DNA of 64,000 bases from Bradyrhizobium sp. BRP22 (GTDB lineage: Bacteria; Pseudomonadota; Alphaproteobacteria; Rhizobiales; Xanthobacteraceae). The notes under the pieces were generated by a model that was given only the letters and a program-made list of their open reading frames with translations, had not been told where the DNA came from and did not search any database. This document shows, in pieces, positions 50,225-58,394 of the stretch (its first letter is position 1; each line of letters starts with the position of its first letter). A program made the position numbers and the translations under genes. The stretch is taken from the NCBI RefSeq assembly GCF_020194175.1, contig NZ_JADYVX010000027.1, forward strand, positions 1 through 64,000, given 5' to 3'.

Positions 50225-50267
50225 TTGACAGCAAGCCGCCGTGGTGGCCTTATATGAATTATAATTC
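50225..50267 (+). promoter_or_regulatory. Probable benzoate-CoA ligase promoter with overlapping palindrome
   Basis: TTGACA (50225-50230) and CTTATA (50249-50254) make a -35/-10 pair spaced by 18 bp. The perfect 12-bp palindrome GAATTATAATTC (50256-50267) lies at the expected start of transcription, about 50 bp before the ligase ATG. A repressor such as BoxR bound there would block initiation. No TGCA-N6-TGCA site is present in this gap. Confidence 0.55.
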
Positions 50268-50317
50268 TTAAAATCTGGGAGAGGCGTCGTGACGCGCTTG
50301 GGCGTGAGGAACAGGGC

Positions 50318-51853
50318 ATGAGCGGCACCTCCTACAATGCGGTGACGTGGCTGTTGGACCGCAATGTCGATGAGGGCCGTGGCGACAAGCTCGTCTTCGA
50401 CGATACCGTCTCGCAGCTCACTTATGCTGAGCTGCAGCGGCAGACGCGCCGTCTCGCCAATCTGCTGCGCCATCTCGGCGTCCGCCGCGAGGAACGCGTG
50501 GCGATGATCATGCTCGACACGGTCGATTTCCCGATCGTGTTCCTGGGCGCGATCCGCGCTGGCGTGGTGCCGGTGCCGCTGAACACGCTGCTGACCGCGG
50601 ATCAATATGCCTATGTGCTCGCCGACTGCCGCGCGCGCGTGCTGTTCATCTCCGAGGCGCTGCTGCCGGTCGTCAAGGACATCGTCGGGCGGATGCCCGA
50701 CCTCGAGCACGTCGTCGTCTCCGGCGCGAACGCGCATGGCTACAAGAAATTTTCCGACGAACTCGCGCGCGAGGGCGATGTCTTCACGACCGCCGCGACC
50801 CATCCCGATGAGCCCGCGTTCTGGCTCTATTCCTCGGGCTCGACCGGCATGCCCAAGGGCGTGCGCCACCTGCATTCCAGTCTCGCCGCGACAGCGGACA
50901 CCTACGCCAGGCAGGTGCTCGGCATCCAGGAGAACGACGTCTGCCTGTCGGCGGCAAAGCTGTTCTTCGCCTACGGCCTCGGCAACGCGCTCACCTTCCC
51001 GATGTCGGTCGGCGCCACCACGATTCTCAATTCCGAGCGGCCGACGCCCGCGGTGATGTTCGCGCTGATGAACAAGTATCATCCGACCATCTTCTACGGC
51101 GTGCCGACGCTGTTCGCCTCGATGCTGAACGATGAAGCATCGAAGACGACGCCCGCCGGGAAACGGCTGCGCATCTGCACCTCCGCCGGCGAGGCGCTGC
51201 CGGAATCCGTCGGCAATGCCTGGAAGGCCCGCTTCGGCGTCGACATTCTCGATGGCGTCGGCTCGACCGAACTGCTGCACATCTTCCTGTCGAATGCGCC
51301 CGGCGACATCAAATACGGCTCGTCCGGCCGTCCCGTGCCCGGCTACAAGGTGCGTCTCGTCAATGAGTCCGGCGTCGATGTGCCGGATGGCGAAGTCGGC
51401 GAACTCCTGGTCGACGCGCCCTCCGCCGGCGAGGGCTACTGGAACCAGCGCAGCAAGAGCCGGCAGACCTTCGAAGGCCACTGGACCCGCACCGGCGACA
51501 AATACATCCGCGATGCCGAGGGCCGCTACACCTTCTGCGGGCGCAGCGACGATATGTTCAAGGTGTCCGGCATCTGGGTCTCGCCGTTCGAGGTCGAGAG
51601 CGCGCTGATCACCCATCCCGCTGTGCTCGAGGCCGCCGTCGTGCCGGAAGCCGATCCGGAAGGATTATTGAAGCCGAAGGCCTTTGTGGTGCTGCGCCCC
51701 GAGGCCAATGTCGATGGTTTGCAGGATGCGCTGAAGGAGCACGTCAAGCAGAAGATCGGCCCGTGGAAATATCCGCGCTGGATCGAGGTGGTCGAGAGCC
51801 TGCCGAAGACCGCGACCGGCAAGATCCAGCGCTTCAAACTGCGGGAACACTAG
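50318..51853 (+). CDS. Benzoate-CoA ligase
   Basis: A 511-residue AMP-forming acyl-CoA ligase that activates benzoate to benzoyl-CoA. The phosphate-binding loop is YSSGSTGMPKGV (171-182). LSAAKLFFAYGLGNALTFPMSVG is characteristic of benzoate-CoA ligases. DGVGSTELLHIFLSN, the hinge CGRSDDMFKVSGIWVSPFEVE, and the catalytic lysine in KTATGKIQRFKLR complete the fold. It is the first gene of the box cluster, divergent from boxR, and probably co-transcribed with the alpha/beta hydrolase about 75 bp downstream. Related benzoate or hydroxybenzoate ligases (BclA, BadA, HbaA) are similar; context favours benzoate. Confidence 0.9.
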   Translation: MSGTSYNAVTWLLDRNVDEGRGDKLVFDDTVSQLTYAELQRQTRRLANLLRHLGVRREERVAMIMLDTVDFPIVFLGAIRAGVVPVPLNTLLTADQYAYVLADCRARVLFISEALLPVVKDIVGRMPDLEHVVVSGANAHGYKKFSDELAREGDVFTTAATHPDEPAFWLYSSGSTGMPKGVRHLHSSLAATADTYARQVLGIQENDVCLSAAKLFFAYGLGNALTFPMSVGATTILNSERPTPAVMFALMNKYHPTIFYGVPTLFASMLNDEASKTTPAGKRLRICTSAGEALPESVGNAWKARFGVDILDGVGSTELLHIFLSNAPGDIKYGSSGRPVPGYKVRLVNESGVDVPDGEVGELLVDAPSAGEGYWNQRSKSRQTFEGHWTRTGDKYIRDAEGRYTFCGRSDDMFKVSGIWVSPFEVESALITHPAVLEAAVVPEADPEGLLKPKAFVVLRPEANVDGLQDALKEHVKQKIGPWKYPRWIEVVESLPKTATGKIQRFKLREH

Positions 51854-51929
51854 ACGTCATGGTCGGGCAAAGGCGCGAAACGCGTCTTCGAAGGTGACCC
51901 GGCCATGGCGAGAAGGCGAGAGTGACGAT

Positions 51930-52736
51930 ATGACCTTTTCTCCATCAGGCTTTCTCACCATCGATGGAGCCGATCTCGAATATCGCATGATCGGTCCTGC
52001 GCCCGACAAGGCGCCGACCATCGTGATGTTGCATGAAGGCCTGGGTTCGGTCGGGTTGTGGGACGATCTTCCGGAAAAGCTGCAGGCCGCGACCGGCGCC
52101 GGCGTGTTCGCCTATTCGCGCGCCGGCTATGGCGCCTCGAGCCCGGTGAAGCTGCCGCGGCCGCTCGACTATATGCACATCGAGGCGCAGCAGGTATTGC
52201 CGAAGCTGCTGGATGCCATCGGTTTCCGTCGCGGCCTTTTGGTCGGGCATTCCGACGGCGCCTCGATCGCCGCAATCTATGCCGGCTCGCACCAGGATCA
52301 TCGCCTGCACGGCATGGTGTTGATCGCGCCGCATTTCATCGTCGAGGAGGTTTCGCTGAAGTCGATCGCGAAGATCAAGACGACGTACGAGACCACGAAC
52401 CTGAACGAGAAGCTGGCGCGCTGGCACAAGGATGTCGACAATGCCTTCCGCGGCTGGAACGACGCCTGGCTCGATCCGAAATTCCGCGACTGGGATATTT
52501 CCGAATACCTCGCCTACATCCGCGTTCCCATCGCGATCCTGCAAGGCGCGAACGACCAGTACGGAACCCTGCGCCAGGTCGAGATCGCCAGGGACGAATG
52601 TTACTGCCCGGTCGACGTGACGGTCATTCCGGGCGCGGGACATTCACCGCACCGCGAGGCGCCGGAGGCAACCCTTAAGGCAATTGCGGATTTCGCCCAG
52701 GCTGCGTTGCAAACAGACCAGCCGTTAGCGGCTTAG
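51930..52736 (+). CDS. Alpha/beta hydrolase of the box cluster
   Basis: A 268-residue hydrolase. The oxyanion region is IVMLHEGLGSVGLWDDLP and the nucleophile elbow is LLVGHSDGASIAAIYAG. The acid sits in ILQGANDQYG and the catalytic histidine in IPGAGHSPHREAP. Similar hydrolases accompany benzoyl-CoA (box) genes, where they may act as thioesterases or lactonases that remove dead-end CoA esters. That role is inferred from location. The ATG at 51930 was chosen over an earlier in-frame codon because the family begins near TIDGADLEYR. Confidence 0.88.
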   Translation: MTFSPSGFLTIDGADLEYRMIGPAPDKAPTIVMLHEGLGSVGLWDDLPEKLQAATGAGVFAYSRAGYGASSPVKLPRPLDYMHIEAQQVLPKLLDAIGFRRGLLVGHSDGASIAAIYAGSHQDHRLHGMVLIAPHFIVEEVSLKSIAKIKTTYETTNLNEKLARWHKDVDNAFRGWNDAWLDPKFRDWDISEYLAYIRVPIAILQGANDQYGTLRQVEIARDECYCPVDVTVIPGAGHSPHREAPEATLKAIADFAQAALQTDQPLAA

Positions 52737-52753
52737 GTCAGCGGCCGACCGAG

Positions 52754-52779
52754 GGAACATGAAACAAAGTGCATGTTCC
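52754..52779. promoter_or_regulatory. Inverted repeat GGAACATG / CATGTTCC upstream of boxC
   Basis: Eight-base perfect arms at 52754-52761 and 52772-52779 with a 10-bp spacer, in the gap between the hydrolase and boxC. It may be a second regulator site or a weak terminator. It contains one TGCA (52770-52773). Confidence 0.35.
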
Positions 52780-52807
52780 GTCGTTTTGAGCTAGACCAGC
52801 CCAGAAA

Positions 52808-52825
52808 CATGCATTATTGTGCATG
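52808..52825. promoter_or_regulatory. TGCA-N6-TGCA operator upstream of boxC, candidate BoxR site
   Basis: CATGCATTATTGTGCATG contains TGCA-TTATTG-TGCA (52810-52823) and is also a perfect inverted repeat CATGCA/TGCATG. Operators of the related BzdR repressor are built from TGCA-N6-TGCA motifs (recalled from the Azoarcus literature). The site ends 32 bp before the boxC ATG. Confidence 0.6.
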
Positions 52826-52857
52826 ATCAGATAACCAATAACGTGCAAGGGTGGCTC

Positions 52858-54546
52858 ATGGCCGGTGAAGATCGCGTGCTCGCAAATGGCGCGAAATACA
52901 TCGATTTTCAGACCGACCCGTCCCGTTACCGGCATTGGAAGCTCGATGTCGACGGCGAGGTCGCGACGCTGACCATGGACGTCGACGAGAACGCCGGCCT
53001 GTTCGAAGGCTACCAGCTCAAGCTCAATTCCTACGATCTCGGCGTCGACATCGAGCTCGCCGACGCCGTGCAGCGGCTGCGCTTTGAGCATCCCGGCGTG
53101 AAGGTCGTCGTGATGCGCTCGGGCAAGAACCGCGTGTTCTGCGCCGGCGCCAATATCCGCATGCTCGCGGGTTCGACCCATGCGCACAAGGTCAATTTCT
53201 GCAAATTCACCAACGAGACCCGCAACGGAATCGAGGACTCCTCGGAGAATTCCGGCCAGCGCTTCATCACCGTCGTCAACGGCACCGCGGCCGGCGGCGG
53301 CTATGAGCTCGCGCTGGCGACCGACCACATCATCCTCGCCGACGACGGCGCGGCCGCCGTGGCGCTGCCGGAAGTGCCGCTGCTCGCGGTGCTGCCAGGC
53401 ACCGGCGGGCTGACGCGCGTCGTAGATAAACGAAAAGTGCGCCGCGACCATGCCGATTTCTTCTGCACCATCGAGGAGGGCATCAAGGGCAAGCGCGCCG
53501 TGCAGTGGCGCCTCGTCGACGAGATCGCTGCGAATAGCAAGCTCGAAGGCAAGCTTGCCGAGCGCGTCAAGGAATTCGCCGCCAAATCGACCCGCAACGG
53601 CAGCGGCAAGGGCATTGCGCTCTCGCCGCTCAACCGCGTGATCGACGAGAACAGCATCCGCTATGGCTTCGTCAGCGTCGATATCGATCGGGCCGCGCGC
53701 ATCGCGACAATCTCGATCCAGGCGCCGGAGGCCGCGCCATCAGCCGATATCGACGGCCTGATCGCGCAAGGCGCTTCGTTCTGGCCGCTGCAGGTCGCCC
53801 GTGAGCTCGATGATGCGATCCTGCATCTGCGCATCAACGAACTCGAAATCGCGATGCTGGTGTTCAAGAGCCACGGCGATCCCGCTCATGTCGCCGCCTA
53901 TGATGATTTCCTCGAAGCCAACAAGGCGCATTGGCTGGTCAACGAGATCAGGCATTATTGGAAGCGCGTGCTGAAGCGCATCGACGTCACCTCGCGCACG
54001 CTGGTGACGCTGGTGGAGCCCGGCTCCTGCTTCGTCGGCACGCTGGCCGAACTCGTGTTTGCCGCCGATCGCTCCTACATGCTGATCGGCTCGCGCGAGG
54101 GCGACAACCGCCCGCCGCCCGCGATCCAGCTCACCGCGATGAATTTCGGGTCCTATCCGATGAGCCACGGGCTCACGCGGCTGGCGTCGCGCTTCCAGGC
54201 CGATCCGTCCGATCTCGAGCGTGCGCGCGGCGCAATCGGCAAGGCGCTCGATGCCGAGGAGGCCGAAGAGCTCGGCCTTGTCACCTTCGCGCTGGACGAC
54301 ATCGACTGGGACGACGAGGTGCGCGTGTTCCTGGAGGAGCGCACCAGCTTCTCCCCTGACGGCCTCACCGGCATGGAAGCGAACCTGCGCTTCGTCGGCC
54401 CCGAGACCATGGAATCGAAAATCTTTGCGCGCCTGACGGCGTGGCAGAACTGGATCTTCCAGCGTCCTAACGCGGTCGGCGAAGAGGGCGCGCTGCGCCG
54501 CTACGGCACCGGCCAGAAGGCGCAGTTCGACATGACAAGGGTCTAG
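52858..54546 (+). CDS. boxC: BoxC, 2,3-epoxybenzoyl-CoA dihydrolase
   Basis: A 562-residue enzyme with two enoyl-CoA-hydratase-like halves. It opens the epoxybenzoyl-CoA ring to 3,4-dehydroadipyl-CoA semialdehyde and formate. Landmarks are YIDFQTDPSRYRHWKLDVDGEVATLTMDV (start), NRVFCAGANIRMLAGSTHAHKVNFCKFTNETRNGIED, NGTAAGGGYELALATDHI (oxyanion hole) and EPGSCFVGTLAELVFAADRSYML in the second half. Length and motifs match BoxC closely. The start MAGEDRV at 52858 is preferred because an earlier in-frame GTG lies inside the TGCA operator. Confidence 0.94.
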   Translation: MAGEDRVLANGAKYIDFQTDPSRYRHWKLDVDGEVATLTMDVDENAGLFEGYQLKLNSYDLGVDIELADAVQRLRFEHPGVKVVVMRSGKNRVFCAGANIRMLAGSTHAHKVNFCKFTNETRNGIEDSSENSGQRFITVVNGTAAGGGYELALATDHIILADDGAAAVALPEVPLLAVLPGTGGLTRVVDKRKVRRDHADFFCTIEEGIKGKRAVQWRLVDEIAANSKLEGKLAERVKEFAAKSTRNGSGKGIALSPLNRVIDENSIRYGFVSVDIDRAARIATISIQAPEAAPSADIDGLIAQGASFWPLQVARELDDAILHLRINELEIAMLVFKSHGDPAHVAAYDDFLEANKAHWLVNEIRHYWKRVLKRIDVTSRTLVTLVEPGSCFVGTLAELVFAADRSYMLIGSREGDNRPPPAIQLTAMNFGSYPMSHGLTRLASRFQADPSDLERARGAIGKALDAEEAEELGLVTFALDDIDWDDEVRVFLEERTSFSPDGLTGMEANLRFVGPETMESKIFARLTAWQNWIFQRPNAVGEEGALRRYGTGQKAQFDMTRV

Positions 54547-54560
54547 ACGGGAGGTTCGCC

Positions 54561-56012
54561 ATGAACATGAATATCATGAACGTCGATTACTCGACCAAGA
54601 TTCCCAACAACGTGAATCTGTCGGCGGACCGCCAGGTCCTCAAAGCCCTGGAGGGCTGGCATCCCGGCTACATGGACTGGTGGAGCGACATGGGGCCGGA
54701 AGGTTTCCAGCAGTCGCTGGTCTATCTGCGTACTGCCTATTCGGTTGATCCGCGCGGCTGGGCCAAGTTCGACTACGTCAAGATGCCCGAATATCGCTGG
54801 GGCATCTTGCTCGCGCCGCAGGAAGAGAACCGTGTGGTGCCGTTCGGCGCCCATTATGGCGAGCCGGCCTGGCAGGAAGTGCCGGGCGAGCACCGTGCCA
54901 TGCTGCGGCGGCTGATCGTGATCCAGGGCGACACCGAGCCTGCTTCGGTCGAACAGCAGCGCCACCTCGGCAAGACCGCGCCCTCGCTCTACGACATGCG
55001 CAACCTGTTCCAGGTCAATGTCGAGGAAGGCCGCCATCTCTGGGCGATGGTCTATCTGCTGCAGAAATATTTCGGGCGCGACGGCCGCGAGGAAGCGGAT
55101 GATTTGCTGCGCCGCCGCTCCGGCGACACCGATAGCCCGCGCATGCTGGGCGCCTTCAACGAGGCGACGCCGGACTGGCTCTCCTTCTTCATGTTCACCT
55201 ATTTCACCGACCGCGACGGCAAGATGCAGTTGCATTCGCTGGCGCAATCCGGCTTCGACCCGCTGTCGCGCACCTGCCGCTTCATGCTGACGGAGGAAGC
55301 GCACCACATGTTCGTCGGCGAGACCGGCATCAGCCGCGTCGTGCAGCGCACCTGCGAGGCGATGCGGGAGGCCGGTATCGAGGATCCGACCGATATTGCG
55401 AGAGTGCGGGCGCTCGGGGTGATCGACCTGCCGACCATCCAGAAGAAGCTGAACCTGCATTATTCGCTGTCGCTCGACCTGTTTGGCTCCGAAGTCTCGA
55501 CCAACGCCGCGAATGCCTTCAACGCCGGCATCAAGGGCCGCTACAAGGAGACGACGATCGACGATGATCACCAGCTCCAGAACTCGACCTATCCGGTGCT
55601 GAAGCTGATCGACGGAGAGCTCAAGCTGGTCGACGAACCGGCGCTGACCGCGCTCAACATGCGCCTCCGCGACGACTACACCCAGGACTGCGTCAAGGGC
55701 ATGCTGCGCTGGAACAAGGTGATCTCAAGTGCCGGCTACGACTTCAAGCTCGCGGTGCCGCACGTCGCCTTCCACCGGGCGATCGGCGAATTCAAGGATG
55801 TCGAGGCGACGCCCGAGGGCATCCTGATCGACGATGCCACCTGGGCAAAGCGCAAGCACGAATGGCTGCCGTCGACCGAGGACGGCGAGTTCATTGCATC
55901 GCTGATGAAGCCGGTCACCGAGATCGGCAAGTTCGCTTCGTGGATCTCGCCGCCGAAGGTCGGTATCGACAACAAGCCCGGCGATTTCGAATACGTGAAG
56001 ATCGAGAGCTGA
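54561..56012 (+). CDS. boxB: BoxB, benzoyl-CoA 2,3-epoxidase oxygenase component
   Basis: A 483-residue diiron oxygenase that forms 2,3-epoxybenzoyl-CoA using O2 and electrons from BoxA. Iron-ligand motifs are NVEEGRHLWAM (Glu156, His159) and LTEEAHHMFVGETG (about Glu245/His248). MDWWSDMGPEGFQ near the N-terminus and RWNKVISSAGYDFKLAVPHVAFHR are BoxB hallmarks. The gene starts 14 bp after boxC. No boxA follows: a repeat and genes on the opposite strand come next. The required reductase must therefore be encoded elsewhere or replaced. Confidence 0.95.
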   Translation: MNMNIMNVDYSTKIPNNVNLSADRQVLKALEGWHPGYMDWWSDMGPEGFQQSLVYLRTAYSVDPRGWAKFDYVKMPEYRWGILLAPQEENRVVPFGAHYGEPAWQEVPGEHRAMLRRLIVIQGDTEPASVEQQRHLGKTAPSLYDMRNLFQVNVEEGRHLWAMVYLLQKYFGRDGREEADDLLRRRSGDTDSPRMLGAFNEATPDWLSFFMFTYFTDRDGKMQLHSLAQSGFDPLSRTCRFMLTEEAHHMFVGETGISRVVQRTCEAMREAGIEDPTDIARVRALGVIDLPTIQKKLNLHYSLSLDLFGSEVSTNAANAFNAGIKGRYKETTIDDDHQLQNSTYPVLKLIDGELKLVDEPALTALNMRLRDDYTQDCVKGMLRWNKVISSAGYDFKLAVPHVAFHRAIGEFKDVEATPEGILIDDATWAKRKHEWLPSTEDGEFIASLMKPVTEIGKFASWISPPKVGIDNKPGDFEYVKIES

Positions 56013-56056
56013 TCTCGCTGTCGTCGGGAGCGGAGGCGCTCACGTGCACTGACGCT

Positions 56057-56154
56057 GTCATCACCCGCGAAGGCGGGTGATCCAGTAATCACGGGCGTCT
56101 CGAATGCCACAGGCGTCACGGCATACTGGATGCCCCGCCTTCGCGGGGCATGAC
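56057..56154. repeat. Palindromic repeat downstream of boxB
   Basis: GTCATCACCCGCGAAGGCGGGTGATCCAGTA and TACTGGATGCCCCGCCTTCGCGGGGCATGAC are two hairpins that also pair with each other via ATCCAGTA/TACTGGAT. It lies between convergent boxB and the SDR gene, a natural place for termination of both. Confidence 0.8.
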
Positions 56155-56192
56155 GGGACAGTTTGGGGCAGAGAGAGCGCGTGCCCTCGCAC

Positions 56193-57002
56193 TCAGCTAT
56201 CCCAGCCGCTGCCTTGGATTCCGGCATTCGCGTAGACGATGCCGCCATCCACCGTGATGGTGGCGCCGACCACATAGTCGCCGGCGCGGGAGGCGAGATA
56301 GATCGCAGCACCCGCCATGTCCTCGTCGGTGCCGATCCGGCCCGCCGGCACTTTCGTCGCCACCTCGTCGGCGTTGTCGCGCGCGGCACGGTTCATGTCG
56401 GACTTGAACGGTCCCGGCGCGATCGCGGTGACCACCACATGATCCTTGATCAGCTTGACCGCCATCCGCCGCGTCAGATGGATCAGTCCGGCCTTGCTCG
56501 CGGCATAGGAATACGTCTCCAGCGGGTTGACGAAGATGCCGTCGATGGAGGCGATGTTGATCACCTTCGCCGGCCGCTCGGCGCTTGCTGATGCGCGCAA
56601 CGGCGCAGCCAGTGCCTTGGTCAGGAAGAACGGCGCCTTGACGTTGAGGTTCATCACCTTGTCCCAGCCGCTTTCCGGAAACTCGTCGAACTCGGCGCCC
56701 CATGCGGCGCCGGCATTGTTGACGAGGATGTCGAGCCTCGGCTCGCGCTTCTTGATCTCGGCCGCCAGCATCTCGATGCCGGCGAGGCTGGAGATGTCGA
56801 TCGGCAGCGCGATGCACTCGCCGTCATATTCGGCCGAAAGCTCTCTCGCCGTCTCTTCGCACGGCCCGGCTTTCCGCGCGGTGATGTAGACCTTGGCAGC
56901 TCCCTGCGCCAGGAAGCCCGCCGCGATCATCCTGCCGATGCCGCGCGAGCCGCCCGTCACCAGCGCGATGCGGCCCTTGAGTGAAAACAGATCCTTGAAC
57001 AT
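56193..57002 (-). CDS. Short-chain dehydrogenase/reductase
   Basis: A 269-residue classical SDR. The cofactor motif is VTGGSRGIGRMIAAGFLAQGA (TGxxxGxG at 16-23, with an arginine favouring NADP). NNAGAAWG, the catalytic Ser in NIASIDG, and Tyr/Lys in YSYAASKAG are all present. It resembles 3-oxoacyl-reductase and RhlG-like enzymes. It is on the opposite strand to the box genes, so a role in benzoate metabolism is not implied. GGAGGGA precedes the start MFKDLF at 57002, which fits the family better than the ATG at 57044. Confidence 0.92.
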   Translation of the reverse strand: MFKDLFSLKGRIALVTGGSRGIGRMIAAGFLAQGAAKVYITARKAGPCEETARELSAEYDGECIALPIDISSLAGIEMLAAEIKKREPRLDILVNNAGAAWGAEFDEFPESGWDKVMNLNVKAPFFLTKALAAPLRASASAERPAKVINIASIDGIFVNPLETYSYAASKAGLIHLTRRMAVKLIKDHVVVTAIAPGPFKSDMNRAARDNADEVATKVPAGRIGTDEDMAGAAIYLASRAGDYVVGATITVDGGIVYANAGIQGSGWDS

Positions 57003-57069
57003 GCGTCCCTCCAATTGCGTTGCCGTAGGTTGTGAGAGGAGCAAGGAAGCAAGTCAAGGAATCGGTGCC

Positions 57070-57154
57070 GTAGCCCAGATGGAGCGAAGCGCAATCCGGA
57101 GAGCGCGAGCCGCATCGGAGCTCGCCGGGTTGCGCTGCGCTTCACCCGGGCTAC
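57070..57154. repeat. Dispersed repeat, GTAGCCC / GGGCTAC family (copy 3 of 3)
   Basis: GTAGCCC (57070-57076) and GGGCTAC (57147-57153) form the ends. GGAGCGAAGCGCAATCCGG and CCGGGTTGCGCTGCGCTTC are inner arms. It lies between the SDR start and the end of the polysaccharide deacetylase gene. Confidence 0.75.
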
Positions 57155-57164
57155 GACGGCGGAG

Positions 57165-58226
57165 CTACGCCGCGTCGATGCGGCGGAAGCCGTTCCAGAC
57201 GGCGGTGGCGGCGCCGGAGGTCAGGACGGGGATGATGCGCGCTTCCTGGTAATTGCCGTTCAGCGAGACGCGCTGCAGCGCCATCAGGTGATCGGCGCTT
57301 TCCGGGAAGATCATGCCGGGCCGGGTCGTCACTGCGGTCTTGAAGCCGGCGGTCCTGGCGAGCGCGAATTCGCGTTGGCCGGCGGCGATCTTGTCGCCAT
57401 AGGGATAGGCGAGATGCAGCACAGGCCGCGCCAGCGCCGCTTCGATCCGCTCCCGGCTCGCCGTCATCTCGAACGCCGCCACTTCCTCCGCCTGCCGGGC
57501 GAGGTTGCAATGGCTAACGGTGTGGGCGCCGATCGTCACCAGCGGATCGTCGGCGAACTCCTTCAGCTCGTCCCAGTTCATGCAGAACTCGCGCGCGATC
57601 GTTGTCTCGTCGACATCATGGCGCGCGCATAGCGCGGAGATCTTGCGCTGCACGTCGTGCTCGTCCGGCAAGCTTCGCAACCAGTCGTGCATCTGCTCGA
57701 AGGCCAGCTCCTTTGCAGCCGGCGTGGAGGTGTCGATCGACGTCATCGTTCCGCCGATCGGCACCTCGATCGCAGCCACCTTGGAGATCACCTTTTCCAG
57801 CGCGATCCACCACAGCCGCCCCGTGCCTTCGGCGAAGTCGCTGGCGGCATAGACAATGAACGGCGCGTCGAACTCGCGCATGACGGGCAGTGCATGGTCG
57901 CGGTTGTCGCGATAGCCGTCGTCGAAGGTGAAGCAGGCGAAGCGCCGGGCGAAATCGCGCTCGACCATCCGCCGGTGCATCTCGTCCATGGTGACGATGT
58001 CGATGTCGAGCGAGCGCAGATGCTCGAGCATCGCGCGCAGGAACTCCGGCTCAACCTCGAGATGATAGTTCGGCTGGAACTCATCGTTGCGGCGTGGCCG
58101 GACATGGTGCAGCATGAAGATCGCGCCAATTCCTGCGAAGATTGGTCGCAGCAGGAAATGGGCTCCGGAGAAATACAGCGCTTCGAGCCCGGCGCGGATA
58201 ACGGTTTTTCTAAGCTGTTTTTTCAT
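57165..58226 (-). CDS. Polysaccharide deacetylase family protein
   Basis: A 353-residue CE4-type (NodB-homology) protein. A hydrophobic stretch at about residues 17-40 precedes the catalytic domain. Motif 1 is CFTFDDGYRDN (Asp102 and Asp103, base and metal ligand). Motif 2 is IGAHTVSHCNL (His235 and His239, metal ligands), and LAYPYGD is motif 3. Such enzymes remove N- or O-acetyl groups from surface sugars. Its DGYRDN metal-site variant is common in polysaccharide-biosynthesis deacetylases of rhizobia. It is divergent from the OmpA-family gene. The start MKKQLRK at 58226 is chosen because the upstream extension overlaps the divergent promoter region. Confidence 0.9.
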   Translation of the reverse strand: MKKQLRKTVIRAGLEALYFSGAHFLLRPIFAGIGAIFMLHHVRPRRNDEFQPNYHLEVEPEFLRAMLEHLRSLDIDIVTMDEMHRRMVERDFARRFACFTFDDGYRDNRDHALPVMREFDAPFIVYAASDFAEGTGRLWWIALEKVISKVAAIEVPIGGTMTSIDTSTPAAKELAFEQMHDWLRSLPDEHDVQRKISALCARHDVDETTIAREFCMNWDELKEFADDPLVTIGAHTVSHCNLARQAEEVAAFEMTASRERIEAALARPVLHLAYPYGDKIAAGQREFALARTAGFKTAVTTRPGMIFPESADHLMALQRVSLNGNYQEARIIPVLTSGAATAVWNGFRRIDAA

Positions 58227-58394
58227 CCGGGAAATCGGCCGGCCGGTTGCATTACGGGTCGAAATTAGCGAACCACCGCTGAACAAACGGTTAGCCGGCC
58301 CGGATATACGCGGCGCTTCGAAAGACGCGGTATTTCGGGTTTGACAGTCAGCCAAGGGTTTGTTTTCTCTCTGGTTCCGGAGCCAGGACCGCGA

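Noticed and set aside
50180..51616. Upstream extension of boxR to a 781-codon frame
   Set aside because: The extension runs antisense through benzoate-CoA ligase and has no domain. BoxR-family length (about 300 aa) and a ribosome site support the start at 50179.
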